From NCBI GenBank assembly GCA_947630345.1, contig CANRHF010000125.1, positions 1-5,562 of the forward strand: DNA of 5,562 nt, read 5' to 3'. This document shows, in pieces, positions 1 to 5,458 of this stretch. The stretch comes from an uncultured Oscillospiraceae bacterium. GTDB taxonomy: Bacteria; Bacillota; Clostridia; Oscillospirales; Oscillospiraceae. The notes under the pieces were generated by a model, which saw only the letters and a program-made list of their open reading frames with translations, ran no database searches and was not told where the DNA came from. The position numbers were made by a program, and so were the translations under genes. The first letter of the stretch is position 1. The number at the start of each line of letters is the position of its first letter.

Positions 1-329
1 CAGCTCCCCTCCCCCGGGTCCAAGGTGATCAAAAGCTCCACCCCCGGCTCCGGCGCCGTGGGCGCCTCCGGCAGACTCTCGCCCCCCTGGGCGGGGGTGG
101 TGTCGGACACCGGCGGAGCGGTGGGGGTGCGGTTCTTCTCCGTTTCCCCCGTAGGGTCCGGTTCCCCGCCGGTGACGGTACCGGCGGTGCCGGGAAGATT
201 CGGGTCCGGCTGCTCCTCCATATAGGTCTGCCGGACCGCCTCCGACCCGTCGTTCATCAGCCGCCGCCGACAGCCGGAAAGGACCAGGCAGGCCAGGAGC
301 AGCAGCAGTAATATTTTTCGGAATCTCAT
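1..329 (-). CDS. Putative lipoprotein, N-terminal part (runs off left edge)
   Basis: The frame begins with ATG at 329 and stays open for 109 codons to the window edge, so only the N-terminus is seen. Residues 1-20 form a lipoprotein signal: basic MRFRK, a run of leucines (7-12) and the lipobox L17-S-G-C20. This predicts lipidation on Cys20 and anchoring to the outer face of the membrane. After an arginine-rich stretch (21-23), roughly residues 35-98 are a low-complexity linker rich in Pro, Thr, Glu and Gly. A more ordered segment (VELLITLDP) begins near residue 97. A GGGAG ribosome binding site (336-340) lies 6 bases upstream, and the gene starts 14 bases after the preceding stop, so it is the fourth gene of the MoxR-DUF58 operon. 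The signal peptide and linker are directly readable. The function of the missing main domain cannot be told. A surface partner of the membrane protein encoded just upstream is a context-based guess. Confidence 0.85.
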   Translation of the reverse strand, partial: MRFRKILLLLLLACLVLSGCRRRLMNDGSEAVRQTYMEEQPDPNLPGTAGTVTGGEPDPTGETEKNRTPTAPPVSDTTPAQGGESLPEAPTAPEPGVELLITLDPGEGS

Positions 330-343
330 AGACTTCTCCCGCC

Positions 344-1459
344 TCAAAGGGCCAACCAGTAGCGGATCCGCAGCTTCTGAAAATAGCCCGCCCGCTTCCA
401 CGCCGATTGGGCGGTCTCCCGGAGGTATGCCTCCACCTTCCACCGCTGCTGCCCCGTCATGGGGTGGGCGCTGAAGGCCGCCTCCAAGTAAATATTCCGC
501 ACTTCCTCCGGGACCTCGCCGGGCGCCGTTTCCTTCCAGGCCCGGGCGTACAGGCACATGGCCCGAATGGCGGCGGCGTTGTCCGGATTGGAAAGTCCCG
601 CCCGGTTGATCCTGCGGCGTTTTTCCGCCCGGTCCCGGATCACCGCCGGGACAAAGAGAATCGCCAGCGTCAGCCCCGCCAAAATGAAAAACAGCGTCCG
701 CGCCCGCCAGGGCTCCACGCCCCGGTTGGGCTGCTGCTCCTGGTGAAGGGGCGGGGGCACGGTGGCGGGCGCGGGCACCCTGGTGGGAACCGGCACCTGC
801 TCATAGTAGACGCCGCTCCGGGCGGCCAGATCCCGCAGTCGGTCGTCCAGGGCGGACACCGCCGGGATTGGCTTGGGAGCCAGCGCCATGACCAGCAGGA
901 AAAGGGCCACCGCCAGGGCGGTCAATGCCAGCATTCTTCCCGCCCTGGGCTGGGCCAGGCATCGCCACGCCAGCGGCATCCCGCCAATCAGCAGCCAAAC
1001 CGGCTCCGGCGTCACCCCGAAATAGGCCATGGCCGCCATCAGCCCGACCCCCAGAGCGCCAACAGCCCATCCGCCGCCAATGTGGCAGAAAAGGCCCAGG
1101 GCCAAGGATAGCAGGAGGGCCGCCGGACCGGCGTTCCCATCGGCAACGGCAAAATACACATATTCGTAGGCCTGCGCCGCCTGGCTCCGGGCAAACAGCC
1201 GGTTGGCAAGGAGCAGCAGCCCATTCCAGGCCGGGTACAAAAGCACCATGCACAAAGCAAAGGCCGCCCACCCGGCGATCCTTCCGGTTTTTTTCGGCAG
1301 GACCGCCAAAAGCAAGGGCAACCCTACCCCCGGCAGGCACCAGACCAGCAGATCAAACCGATCCAGCATCCTCAGGGCCCACAAAAGCAGGCCGGCCAGT
1401 GCGGCGCTGTCCAGCCACATCTTTCTGGGAGGCGCGTCAACGGAAAATGTCAGTTCCAC
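344..1459 (-). CDS. Polytopic membrane protein with C-terminal cytoplasmic domain, in MoxR-DUF58 operon
   Basis: This encodes a 371-residue membrane protein. Hydrophobic segments lie at about 16-34, 37-54, 60-85, 111-126, 128-148, 153-165 and 176-194. A hydrophilic, proline-rich stretch follows (about 195-252, with PVPTRVPAPATVPPPL at 223-238), then a last membrane helix at 254-273. A basic stop-transfer patch (KRRR, 280-283) leads into a helical C-terminal domain of about 90 residues containing EAAFSAHPMT (326-335) and ending in RYWLAL. A C-terminal domain after a final helix resembles DUF4129-type tails of transglutaminase-like membrane proteins found with MoxR/DUF58 genes. I see no transglutaminase domain here, so that relation is an inference. 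The start is GTG, supported by GGAGG (1467-1471) 7 bases upstream and only 2 bases from the DUF58 stop. Tight spacing implies joint expression and probably a shared complex. The biochemical role is unknown. Confidence 0.85.
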   Translation of the reverse strand: MELTFSVDAPPRKMWLDSAALAGLLLWALRMLDRFDLLVWCLPGVGLPLLLAVLPKKTGRIAGWAAFALCMVLLYPAWNGLLLLANRLFARSQAAQAYEYVYFAVADGNAGPAALLLSLALGLFCHIGGGWAVGALGVGLMAAMAYFGVTPEPVWLLIGGMPLAWRCLAQPRAGRMLALTALAVALFLLVMALAPKPIPAVSALDDRLRDLAARSGVYYEQVPVPTRVPAPATVPPPLHQEQQPNRGVEPWRARTLFFILAGLTLAILFVPAVIRDRAEKRRRINRAGLSNPDNAAAIRAMCLYARAWKETAPGEVPEEVRNIYLEAAFSAHPMTGQQRWKVEAYLRETAQSAWKRAGYFQKLRIRYWLAL

Positions 1460-1461
1460 GG

Positions 1462-2592
1462 CTACACCTCCAGCCTAGTCAGGTCTCGAGGATAATCCTC
1501 CCGGGAAAAGGTATAAAGGCGGCTCCCATCCCCCTGAAGTCCCTCCGGCAGTCCCAACTCCCGGGGCAGCAGGAGGCTGACCCGGGCTCCCTCCCGGCCT
1601 TCCAGGACGGGCCTTTGGGCCGCGATCGCCAAAATACGGCTGTATTCCTCCAAATTGGGCCAAGAGCAGGGCCTGTTCACCGGCGGTAGGGCCAGAAGCC
1701 GGTCCAGCATGGGGCCCAGGTCCTCCTGGGTGTCGATCTCCGTCACCACCGGCTCCCCGGACTGGGGATCGGCCCAGCATACCGCGAAGGAAAAGTCCCG
1801 CTCCGCCAATATCCAGGCCAGGGAGGCAAAAATCTCCGTCAAAATATCCGTCAGCTCCGGATCCGCACCGGCGGGATCGAAAAGCAGCAGCGCCTCCCGG
1901 GAAACCGACGTCCCCAGCAGGCGGACCATGGTTTTCCCGGTCTTTTCCGACAGCTTCCAGTGGATCTGCCGGACGGCGTCTCCGGGCACATACTCCCGGA
2001 TGGCGTAGATCTCCCCCGGATCGTCCCCGGGCACCGTGCGGGAATCGGTCTGCCGCTCCGGGCCCCGCCGTTCCGTCGGCAGAAGGACCAGCTCCGGGGC
2101 AAAGAGGACTGGGGGCGCCGCCGTCTCTCCCGTCCACGTCAGTTCCACCCGCCTCCTAATCAAACCGAACAGATCCTCCACCTCGCCGGCGAGGACCCGC
2201 AGCTCCAGACTTCCGCAGTGGCGGCTGCGCAGAGTAAATGAAAGGCTCCTCTCCCCTTTCGGCGGCAAGGTCAACGTTTCCACACCGGAAAGAGTCTCTC
2301 CCGTGTGCAGGTTCCGGCACCGCCATTGGACCCGCAGCCGCGGGACGGGGACTATGCTGCCGTTTTTCACGGTCAGGCGGCAGTCCACGGCCTTTCCCTT
2401 TTCCAGCGTCCGGGGAAGCAAGCACTGAACGGTAAGCCTTCCCCCGCCCAGCAGGGCCAGCATCCCCGCCAGAGGCAGCGCCAAGCAGCAAAGGAGCAGG
2501 GTCAGCGTCCCCGGGTTGTTTTCAAACAAATACGCCGCTCCCGCAGCCGCCAGCAGCGCGGCCCATGCCCACCGTCTGGCCCTCATTGGCAT
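1462..2592 (-). CDS. DUF58 domain-containing protein
   Basis: This is a 376-residue protein of the DUF58 family, which usually sits next to MoxR ATPases and carries a von Willebrand A-like fold. Two membrane helices (about 7-22 and 27-49) are followed by a soluble beta-rich region (52-160). Then comes the DUF58 signature: GDDPGEIYAIREYVPGD (189-205), RQIHWKLSEKTGKTMV (208-223) and the strand EALLLFDP (233-240), which opens the VWA-like part. The length and the N-terminal two-helix anchor are normal for the family. Two starts are possible: ATG at 2592 (10-base overlap with the ATPase gene) or ATG at 2586 (ATGA overlap, 4 bases). A weak GGAAG at 2603-2607 is 10 bases from the first, so 2592 is preferred. 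Overlapping genes imply translational coupling. It is inferred to be the membrane-bound partner of the adjacent ATPase; the client is not known. Confidence 0.93.
   Translation of the reverse strand: MPMRARRWAWAALLAAAGAAYLFENNPGTLTLLLCCLALPLAGMLALLGGGRLTVQCLLPRTLEKGKAVDCRLTVKNGSIVPVPRLRVQWRCRNLHTGETLSGVETLTLPPKGERSLSFTLRSRHCGSLELRVLAGEVEDLFGLIRRRVELTWTGETAAPPVLFAPELVLLPTERRGPERQTDSRTVPGDDPGEIYAIREYVPGDAVRQIHWKLSEKTGKTMVRLLGTSVSREALLLFDPAGADPELTDILTEIFASLAWILAERDFSFAVCWADPQSGEPVVTEIDTQEDLGPMLDRLLALPPVNRPCSWPNLEEYSRILAIAAQRPVLEGREGARVSLLLPRELGLPEGLQGDGSRLYTFSREDYPRDLTRLEV
1467..1471 (-). promoter_or_regulatory. Ribosome binding site fixing the GTG start at 1459
   Basis: GGAGG lies on the minus strand 7 bases upstream of the GTG at 1459. 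It sits inside the last codons of the DUF58 gene, whose TAG stop (1462-1464) falls between this site and the GTG. The good spacing supports the non-ATG start and suggests translational coupling. Confidence 0.7.
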
Positions 2593-3521
2593 TCATAGGG
2601 GGCTTCCACCCGCGCCAATACCCCCTCCAGCGCCGTCCGGGCGTCCACGCGGGCGGCGCGGGCCTTCGGACTCAGCAGGATCCGGTGCCCGCACACGTCC
2701 GTGAAAATCTCCCGCACATCCTGGGGGATCACATAGTCCCGTCCCCGGAGGCAGGCGCAGGCCCGCGCCATCCGGCTCAAGGCCAGGGCACCCCGGGGGC
2801 TGATCCCCAGCTCGATCCATTCATCCTCCCGGGAGGCCATGGCCAGCCGGGTGATGTAGGCCAAAATCTCCTCATGGATCGTGACCGCCGCCGCCCTGCG
2901 CTGCATATCCAGCACCGTTTCCCGGTCCGCCACCGCCGCCACCGTGTCCATGGGGTCGGCGGTCTGGCGGTCCCGGAGGATGTCCATCTGAGCGTCAAAA
3001 TCCGGGTAGCCCAGGGTCAGCCGGACCAGAAACCGGTCCAGCTGGGCCTGGGGCAGCAGCTGGGTGCCGGCGGCACCCACATGGTTCTCCGTAGCGAATA
3101 CCATGAAGCACCTGGACAGGGGGTGAACATGGCCGTCCACCGTCACCTGCCGCTCCTCCATGGCCTCCAGCAGGGCGGACTGGGTCTTGCTGGAGGTACG
3201 GTTAATCTCATCCGCCAGCAGCAGGTCCGCGTCATTCACCGCCCCGGGCATATAGCGGAAGGAGCCGCTCTGCCGGTCATAGACGGAAAAGCCCACGATA
3301 TCCGAGGGCAGCACATCGGGGGTACACTGCACCCGCCGGTACCGCAGCCCCAGGGCCTTGCTCAGAGCCACCACCAGGCTGGTCTTCCCCACCCCTGGCA
3401 CGTCGTCCAGCAGCACATGGCCCCCGGAGAGAACCGCCATCATCACCTTTTCCACCACCGGCGCTTTGCCCCGGATCACCTGCTCGACCTGGCGCAAAAC
3501 CTTTTGAATCTGCTCGTCCAT
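2583..3521 (-). CDS. MoxR-family AAA+ ATPase
   Basis: This is a 312-residue AAA+ ATPase of the MoxR branch, cytoplasmic and expected to form hexameric rings that remodel protein complexes. From the ATG at 3521 the motifs run in order: Walker A DVPGVGKTS (40-48, K46, T47), Walker B LLADEINR (101-108, D104, E105), the sensor 1 region FATENH (142-147, N146), the MoxR hallmark LLPQAQLDRF (155-164) with candidate arginine finger R163, and sensor 2 in GISPRGAL (239-246, R243), followed by the helical lid. Length is typical. An in-frame GTG at 3560 would add 13 residues, but it lies upstream of the -10 box of the likely promoter and has no ribosome binding site. The ATG at 3521 has GAGGAG 6 bases away. 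It is the first gene of the operon and overlaps the DUF58 gene. Sensor 1 reads ATENH where most family members have ATQNP, a mild departure. Confidence 0.96.
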   Translation of the reverse strand: MDEQIQKVLRQVEQVIRGKAPVVEKVMMAVLSGGHVLLDDVPGVGKTSLVVALSKALGLRYRRVQCTPDVLPSDIVGFSVYDRQSGSFRYMPGAVNDADLLLADEINRTSSKTQSALLEAMEERQVTVDGHVHPLSRCFMVFATENHVGAAGTQLLPQAQLDRFLVRLTLGYPDFDAQMDILRDRQTADPMDTVAAVADRETVLDMQRRAAAVTIHEEILAYITRLAMASREDEWIELGISPRGALALSRMARACACLRGRDYVIPQDVREIFTDVCGHRILLSPKARAARVDARTALEGVLARVEAPYECQ

Positions 3522-3527
3522 ACGCGA

Positions 3528-3533
3528 CTCCTC
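3528..3533 (-). promoter_or_regulatory. Ribosome binding site of the MoxR gene
   Basis: GAGGAG on the minus strand, 6 bases upstream of the ATG at 3521. It decides the start in favour of 3521 over the GTG at 3560, which has no such site. Confidence 0.85.
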
Positions 3534-3551
3534 AAAAAGTACTTTTTTCAA

Positions 3552-3580
3552 ATCATACACGATTTACATGGTTTTTTCAA
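3552..3580 (-). promoter_or_regulatory. Promoter of the MoxR-DUF58 operon
   Basis: On the minus strand a -35 box TTGAAA (3575-3580, 5 of 6 to consensus) and a -10 box TATGAT (3552-3557, 5 of 6) are separated by exactly 17 bases (3558-3574). Transcription should begin near 3545, leaving a leader of about 24 bases before the ATG at 3521. The -35 box is the left outer arm of the inverted repeat at 3575-3599, so a protein bound there would block this promoter. The call rests on sequence match and position only. Confidence 0.8.
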
Positions 3581-3599
3581 CCCCCCAGGGGGGTTGAAA
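3575..3599. promoter_or_regulatory. Perfect 25-base inverted repeat spanning both divergent -35 boxes (putative operator)
   Basis: Arm TTTCAACCCCCC (3575-3586), a single central A (3587) and the exact reverse complement GGGGGGTTGAAA (3588-3599). The outer six bases of each arm are the -35 boxes of the two divergent promoters; the core is C6-A-G6. It is not followed by a T run on either strand and has a one-base loop, so a terminator is unlikely. The symmetry and placement suggest an operator for a dimeric or tetrameric regulator acting on both operons. C/G-tract inverted repeats are known as operators of the CsoR/RcnR family, but the flanks differ from their usual ones and no regulator gene is in the window, so the binding protein is unknown. 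Confidence 0.75.
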
Positions 3600-3622
3600 G
3601 CCGCGGCGGCCTGATATATAAT
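3594..3622 (+). promoter_or_regulatory. Promoter of the ECF S component-methyltransferase operon
   Basis: The -35 box TTGAAA (3594-3599) and a perfect -10 box TATAAT (3617-3622) are separated by 17 bases. The spacer is unusually G+C-rich (13 of 17) and begins with the palindrome GCCGCGGC (3600-3607). Transcription should start near 3629, giving a leader of about 24 bases before the ATG at 3653. The -35 box is the right outer arm of the inverted repeat shared with the divergent promoter. Confidence 0.85.
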
Positions 3623-3652
3623 AGAAAAACACGAATTTGAAGGAGCGCCGCC

Positions 3653-4219
3653 ATGAATCCCATGTCCTCTGTCAAGCGGGCCTGCATCTGCGCACTGTGC
3701 ATCGCACTGTGCTATGTGCTGCCCGCCGCCTTCCACGCCCTCGCCCTGGGCGCCGCCCTGTCCCCCATGCATATTCCCGTGCTGCTGTGCGGGATGCTCT
3801 GCGGCGGCTGGTACGGTCTGTTCTGCGGGCTGGCGGGGCCGGTGCTGTCCTGCTCCCTTTCCGGGATGCCCTCCCCGGCCCAGCTGATCTCCATGGTACC
3901 GGAGCTGTGCGTCTATGGGCTGGTCAGCGGCCTGATCCTCCAATACCTCTGCACTGGCCGGGCCATGCTGGACCGGTATGCGGCGCTCCTCGCCGCCATG
4001 CTTTTAGGCCGGATCGCCGGGGGCGTCGCCAGCGCCCTGGTCTATCTGGGGGCTGGGCAGGGCTACTCGGTGGCCATCTGGGCGGGGAGCTACCTGGCGG
4101 GGACCCTCCCCGGTGCGGTGGTCCAGCTGATTTTGCTTCCGGCGCTGGCGCTGGTCCTGGAAAAGGCGGGGGCCGTGCCCCCCAGATATCCGAAGGAGAC
4201 GAACACGCAGCATGGATAA
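3653..4219 (+). CDS. ECF transporter S component (substrate unknown)
   Basis: This is a 188-residue, strongly hydrophobic protein with about six membrane segments (roughly 8-26, 36-56, 58-72, 80-100, 108-132, 139-170), the usual size and topology of an energy-coupling factor substrate-binding subunit. Helix 1 has the AxxxA spacing (A14, A18) that S components use to dock on the EcfT protein. LSPMHIPVLLCGMLCG (36-51) is the kind of loop and helix seen in vitamin-type S components, as is the GMP...ELCVYGLVSGL stretch (71-94). Such proteins bind a vitamin or other micronutrient and share an EcfA/EcfA'/EcfT module. None of those genes is adjacent, which fits a group II ECF system with a distant shared module. 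The start has AAGGAG (3640-3645) 7 bases upstream. It overlaps the methyltransferase gene by 8 bases. The substrate cannot be read from the sequence; a vitamin such as pantothenate or folate is possible but unproven. Confidence 0.85.
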   Translation: MNPMSSVKRACICALCIALCYVLPAAFHALALGAALSPMHIPVLLCGMLCGGWYGLFCGLAGPVLSCSLSGMPSPAQLISMVPELCVYGLVSGLILQYLCTGRAMLDRYAALLAAMLLGRIAGGVASALVYLGAGQGYSVAIWAGSYLAGTLPGAVVQLILLPALALVLEKAGAVPPRYPKETNTQHG

Positions 4220-4805
4220 GAAGGAGATCGCCGCGTTTTTTGACCGCTGCGCCCCCTGGTGGGACGCCGATATGGTGCGCCCCGAGCCGGTCATCGCCCA
4301 AATTCTAAGCAACGCCGGGGTCCGCCCGGGCATCCGGGTGCTGGACGTGGCCTGCGGCACCGGGGTGCTGTTCCCGGACTATCGGAGCCGGCAGGTTGCC
4401 TCCGTCACCGGTATCGACCTGTCGGAAAAAATGGCCCTGATCGCTCAAGAGAAATTTCCCTGGGCCAAGGTGATCTGCGGGGACGTGGAGACCGCCGCAT
4501 TTGACGGGCCCTTTGACCTGGTGATGGTCTACAACGCCTTCCCCCACTTCCCGGACCCGGCCCATCTGATCCAGGTGCTCTCCGGCTTCGTCCGCCCCGG
4601 GGGCCGGCTCAGCGTGGCCCACAGCATGAGCCGGGCCGCCCTGGCCCAGCACCACGCGGGCCGGGCCAGCGCCGTTTCCATCGACCTGATCGACGAAAAG
4701 GCCCTGGCGGGATTGATGGCGCCCTGGTTCGATGTGGATGTGGTGATTTCCGACGAAAAAATGTACCAGGTCTGCGGGACCAGAAAATTAGACCCGCCGG
4801 TATAA
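4212..4805 (+). CDS. Class I SAM-dependent methyltransferase (UbiE-like)
   Basis: This is a 197-residue cytoplasmic Rossmann-fold methyltransferase. Motif I is VLDVACGTG (43-51), the glycine loop that holds S-adenosylmethionine. Motif II is GIDLS (67-71), whose D69 should contact the ribose hydroxyls. GDVE (90-93) supplies the adenine-site acid D91. VYNAFPHFPDP (106-116) fills the motif IV region and RPGGRL (128-133) is the post-IV turn. The length is right for a minimal enzyme without extra domains, and the C-terminus is intact. The acceptor substrate is unknown; UbiE-like describes the fold, not a quinone pathway. The gene begins 8 bases before the stop of the ECF gene, and its AAGGAG (4193-4198) is 13 bases from the ATG, longer than ideal, so reinitiation from the upstream gene may drive translation. 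Coupling suggests a joint role, perhaps modifying the imported compound, but that is inference. Confidence 0.92.
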   Translation: MDKKEIAAFFDRCAPWWDADMVRPEPVIAQILSNAGVRPGIRVLDVACGTGVLFPDYRSRQVASVTGIDLSEKMALIAQEKFPWAKVICGDVETAAFDGPFDLVMVYNAFPHFPDPAHLIQVLSGFVRPGGRLSVAHSMSRAALAQHHAGRASAVSIDLIDEKALAGLMAPWFDVDVVISDEKMYQVCGTRKLDPPV

Positions 4806-4812
4806 AAAAGTG

Positions 4813-4867
4813 ATAAAATAAAGGTAGACAGCATGAAAAGAGGCCATGCTGTCTACCTTTGTTTTAT
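4813..4867. terminator. Bidirectional intrinsic terminator between convergent genes
   Basis: A perfect 16-base stem, AAAGGTAGACAGCATG (4820-4835) pairing with 4845-4860, closes a 9-base loop (4836-4844). A further seven positions pair outward apart from one T/G position (4819/4861), to 4813 and 4867. On the plus strand the stem is followed by TTTGTTTTATT. On the minus strand it is followed by TTTATTTTATCACTTTTTT. Either transcript therefore forms a hairpin with a U-rich tail. It ends the methyltransferase operon, whose stop is at 4805, and the converging glycosylase gene, whose TAA (4864-4866) lies inside the outer stem. Confidence 0.92.
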
Positions 4868-5367
4868 TCCGCCACAAAGCGCCAGGGGCGGTCCTGGTCC
4901 TCCTGGGAGGCGTAGCCGATGCCGACGCGCTTGGCGGTTTTGACGGAGCAGCGGAAGCCGTCGTCCTCCACCCAGAGTTCGTCGCCGTCCACAGCGCTGG
5001 CGCGGTTGAAATCCAGACCGATGCCCAGGGCCTTGGTCAGCTTTCCCGGTCCTTCGGCCCCTTCACAGGCCCGGATCAGCACCGCCTCCGGCGCGCCCTC
5101 CTCCCCCGTTACCAGGTTCAGCAGGTTGTGGATGCCGTAGCATAGGTAGACGTACACCGTCCCCGCCGGGGCGTAGAGTACCTCGTTCCGCTTGGTGCGG
5201 CCGTGATGGGCATGGCAGGCGGTGTCGGCCTCCCCGCAGTAGGCCTCGGTCTGGGTGATCCGCAGCCGCTTCTCCCCCTCGGGGGTTTGGTGAATGAGCA
5301 CCTTGCCCACCAGGTCCCGGGCCACCTCCAGACAGGGGCGGTGAAAAAAGTCGTAACCCAGGCGCAT
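4864..5367 (-). CDS. aag: DNA-3-methyladenine glycosylase (AAG/MPG family)
   Basis: This is a 167-residue base-excision repair enzyme of the AAG (MPG) fold that flips out and removes alkylated purines such as 3-methyladenine, leaving an abasic site. Family landmarks in order: LARDLVGK-like VARDLVGK (15-22), ITQTEAYCGEAD (37-48) with the probable catalytic glutamate E41 and the base-stacking tyrosine Y43, HAHHGRTKRNEVLY (52-65), the DNA-intercalating loop and strand GTVYVYLCYGIHNLLNLV (69-86) with N84, AVLIRACE (95-102) with R99, and EGPGKLTKALGI (105-116). It ends PWRFVAE, as many bacterial members do. It is rather short for the family (usually about 190-210) but every core motif is present. 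AAGGAGG (5375-5381) sits 7 bases before the ATG at 5367. It is a single gene between a convergent terminator and a divergent neighbour. Confidence 0.95.
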   Translation of the reverse strand: MRLGYDFFHRPCLEVARDLVGKVLIHQTPEGEKRLRITQTEAYCGEADTACHAHHGRTKRNEVLYAPAGTVYVYLCYGIHNLLNLVTGEEGAPEAVLIRACEGAEGPGKLTKALGIGLDFNRASAVDGDELWVEDDGFRCSVKTAKRVGIGYASQEDQDRPWRFVAE

Positions 5368-5418
5368 ACTTCTGCCTCCTTCTGATTCAAATTCAACGGA
5401 AAATTTTTCGCCGGGCTC

Positions 5419-5447
5419 TGGAAATCCATCCCGGAGTGTGCTATACT
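5419..5447 (+). promoter_or_regulatory. Probable promoter of the gene starting at 5496
   Basis: The -10 box TATACT (5442-5447, 5 of 6) is preceded by TG one base upstream (5439-5440), making an extended -10. A -35-like TGGAAA (5419-5424, 4 of 6) lies 17 bases upstream. The start of transcription would be near 5454. The -35 lies in a small palindrome, TGGA-aa-TCCA (5419-5428), itself inside CCGGG...CCCGG (5411-5434). Moderately supported by sequence alone. Confidence 0.6.
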
Positions 5448-5452
5448 TATTT

Positions 5453-5458
5453 ATTATA
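5453..5458 (-). promoter_or_regulatory. Possible -10 box for the glycosylase gene
   Basis: A perfect TATAAT reads on the minus strand about 85 bases upstream of the glycosylase ATG. No good -35 is seen: the best is TTTCCG (5478-5483) with a 19-base spacer. It is offered as a candidate because no better promoter is visible in the 128-base gap between 5367 and 5496. Confidence 0.3.

Noticed and set aside
407..1689. Plus-strand open frames (407-1111 and 925-1689) opposite the membrane protein gene
   Set aside because: Arg/Pro/Gln-rich products with no domain, antisense to a convincing hydrophobic protein; they are by-products of high G+C content.
1475..2137. Minus-strand open frame in another phase within the DUF58 gene (220 codons)
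   Set aside because: Gly/Pro/Arg-rich composition and complete overlap with the DUF58 reading frame that carries the family signature.
3522..3560. GTG start at 3560 giving the MoxR protein 13 extra residues
   Set aside because: The GTG lies upstream of the -10 box and has no ribosome binding site; ATG 3521 has GAGGAG 6 bases away.
3575..3599. The 25-base palindrome as an intrinsic terminator
   Set aside because: One-base loop, no T run after the stem on either strand, and a position between two divergent starts where no transcript needs to end.
2565..3614. Long plus-strand open frame (349 codons) opposite the MoxR gene
   Set aside because: It lies wholly antisense to a gene with full AAA+ motifs, is rich in His, Pro and Gln as expected from reading G+C-rich codons backwards, and has no recognisable domain.
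3637..4308. Plus-strand frame of 223 codons overlapping the ECF gene
   Set aside because: Longer than the chosen frame but Arg/Pro/Gly-rich and without membrane helices; the ECF frame has a well-spaced ribosome binding site and the expected topology.
5385..5396. Tandem ATTCAA repeat next to the glycosylase ribosome binding site
   Set aside because: Only two six-base copies in an A+T-rich leader; too short to support a regulatory claim.
5118..5429. Minus-strand frame starting upstream of the glycosylase
   Set aside because: It is a different phase that overlaps the conserved glycosylase motifs and is rich in Arg, Pro and Thr without a domain.
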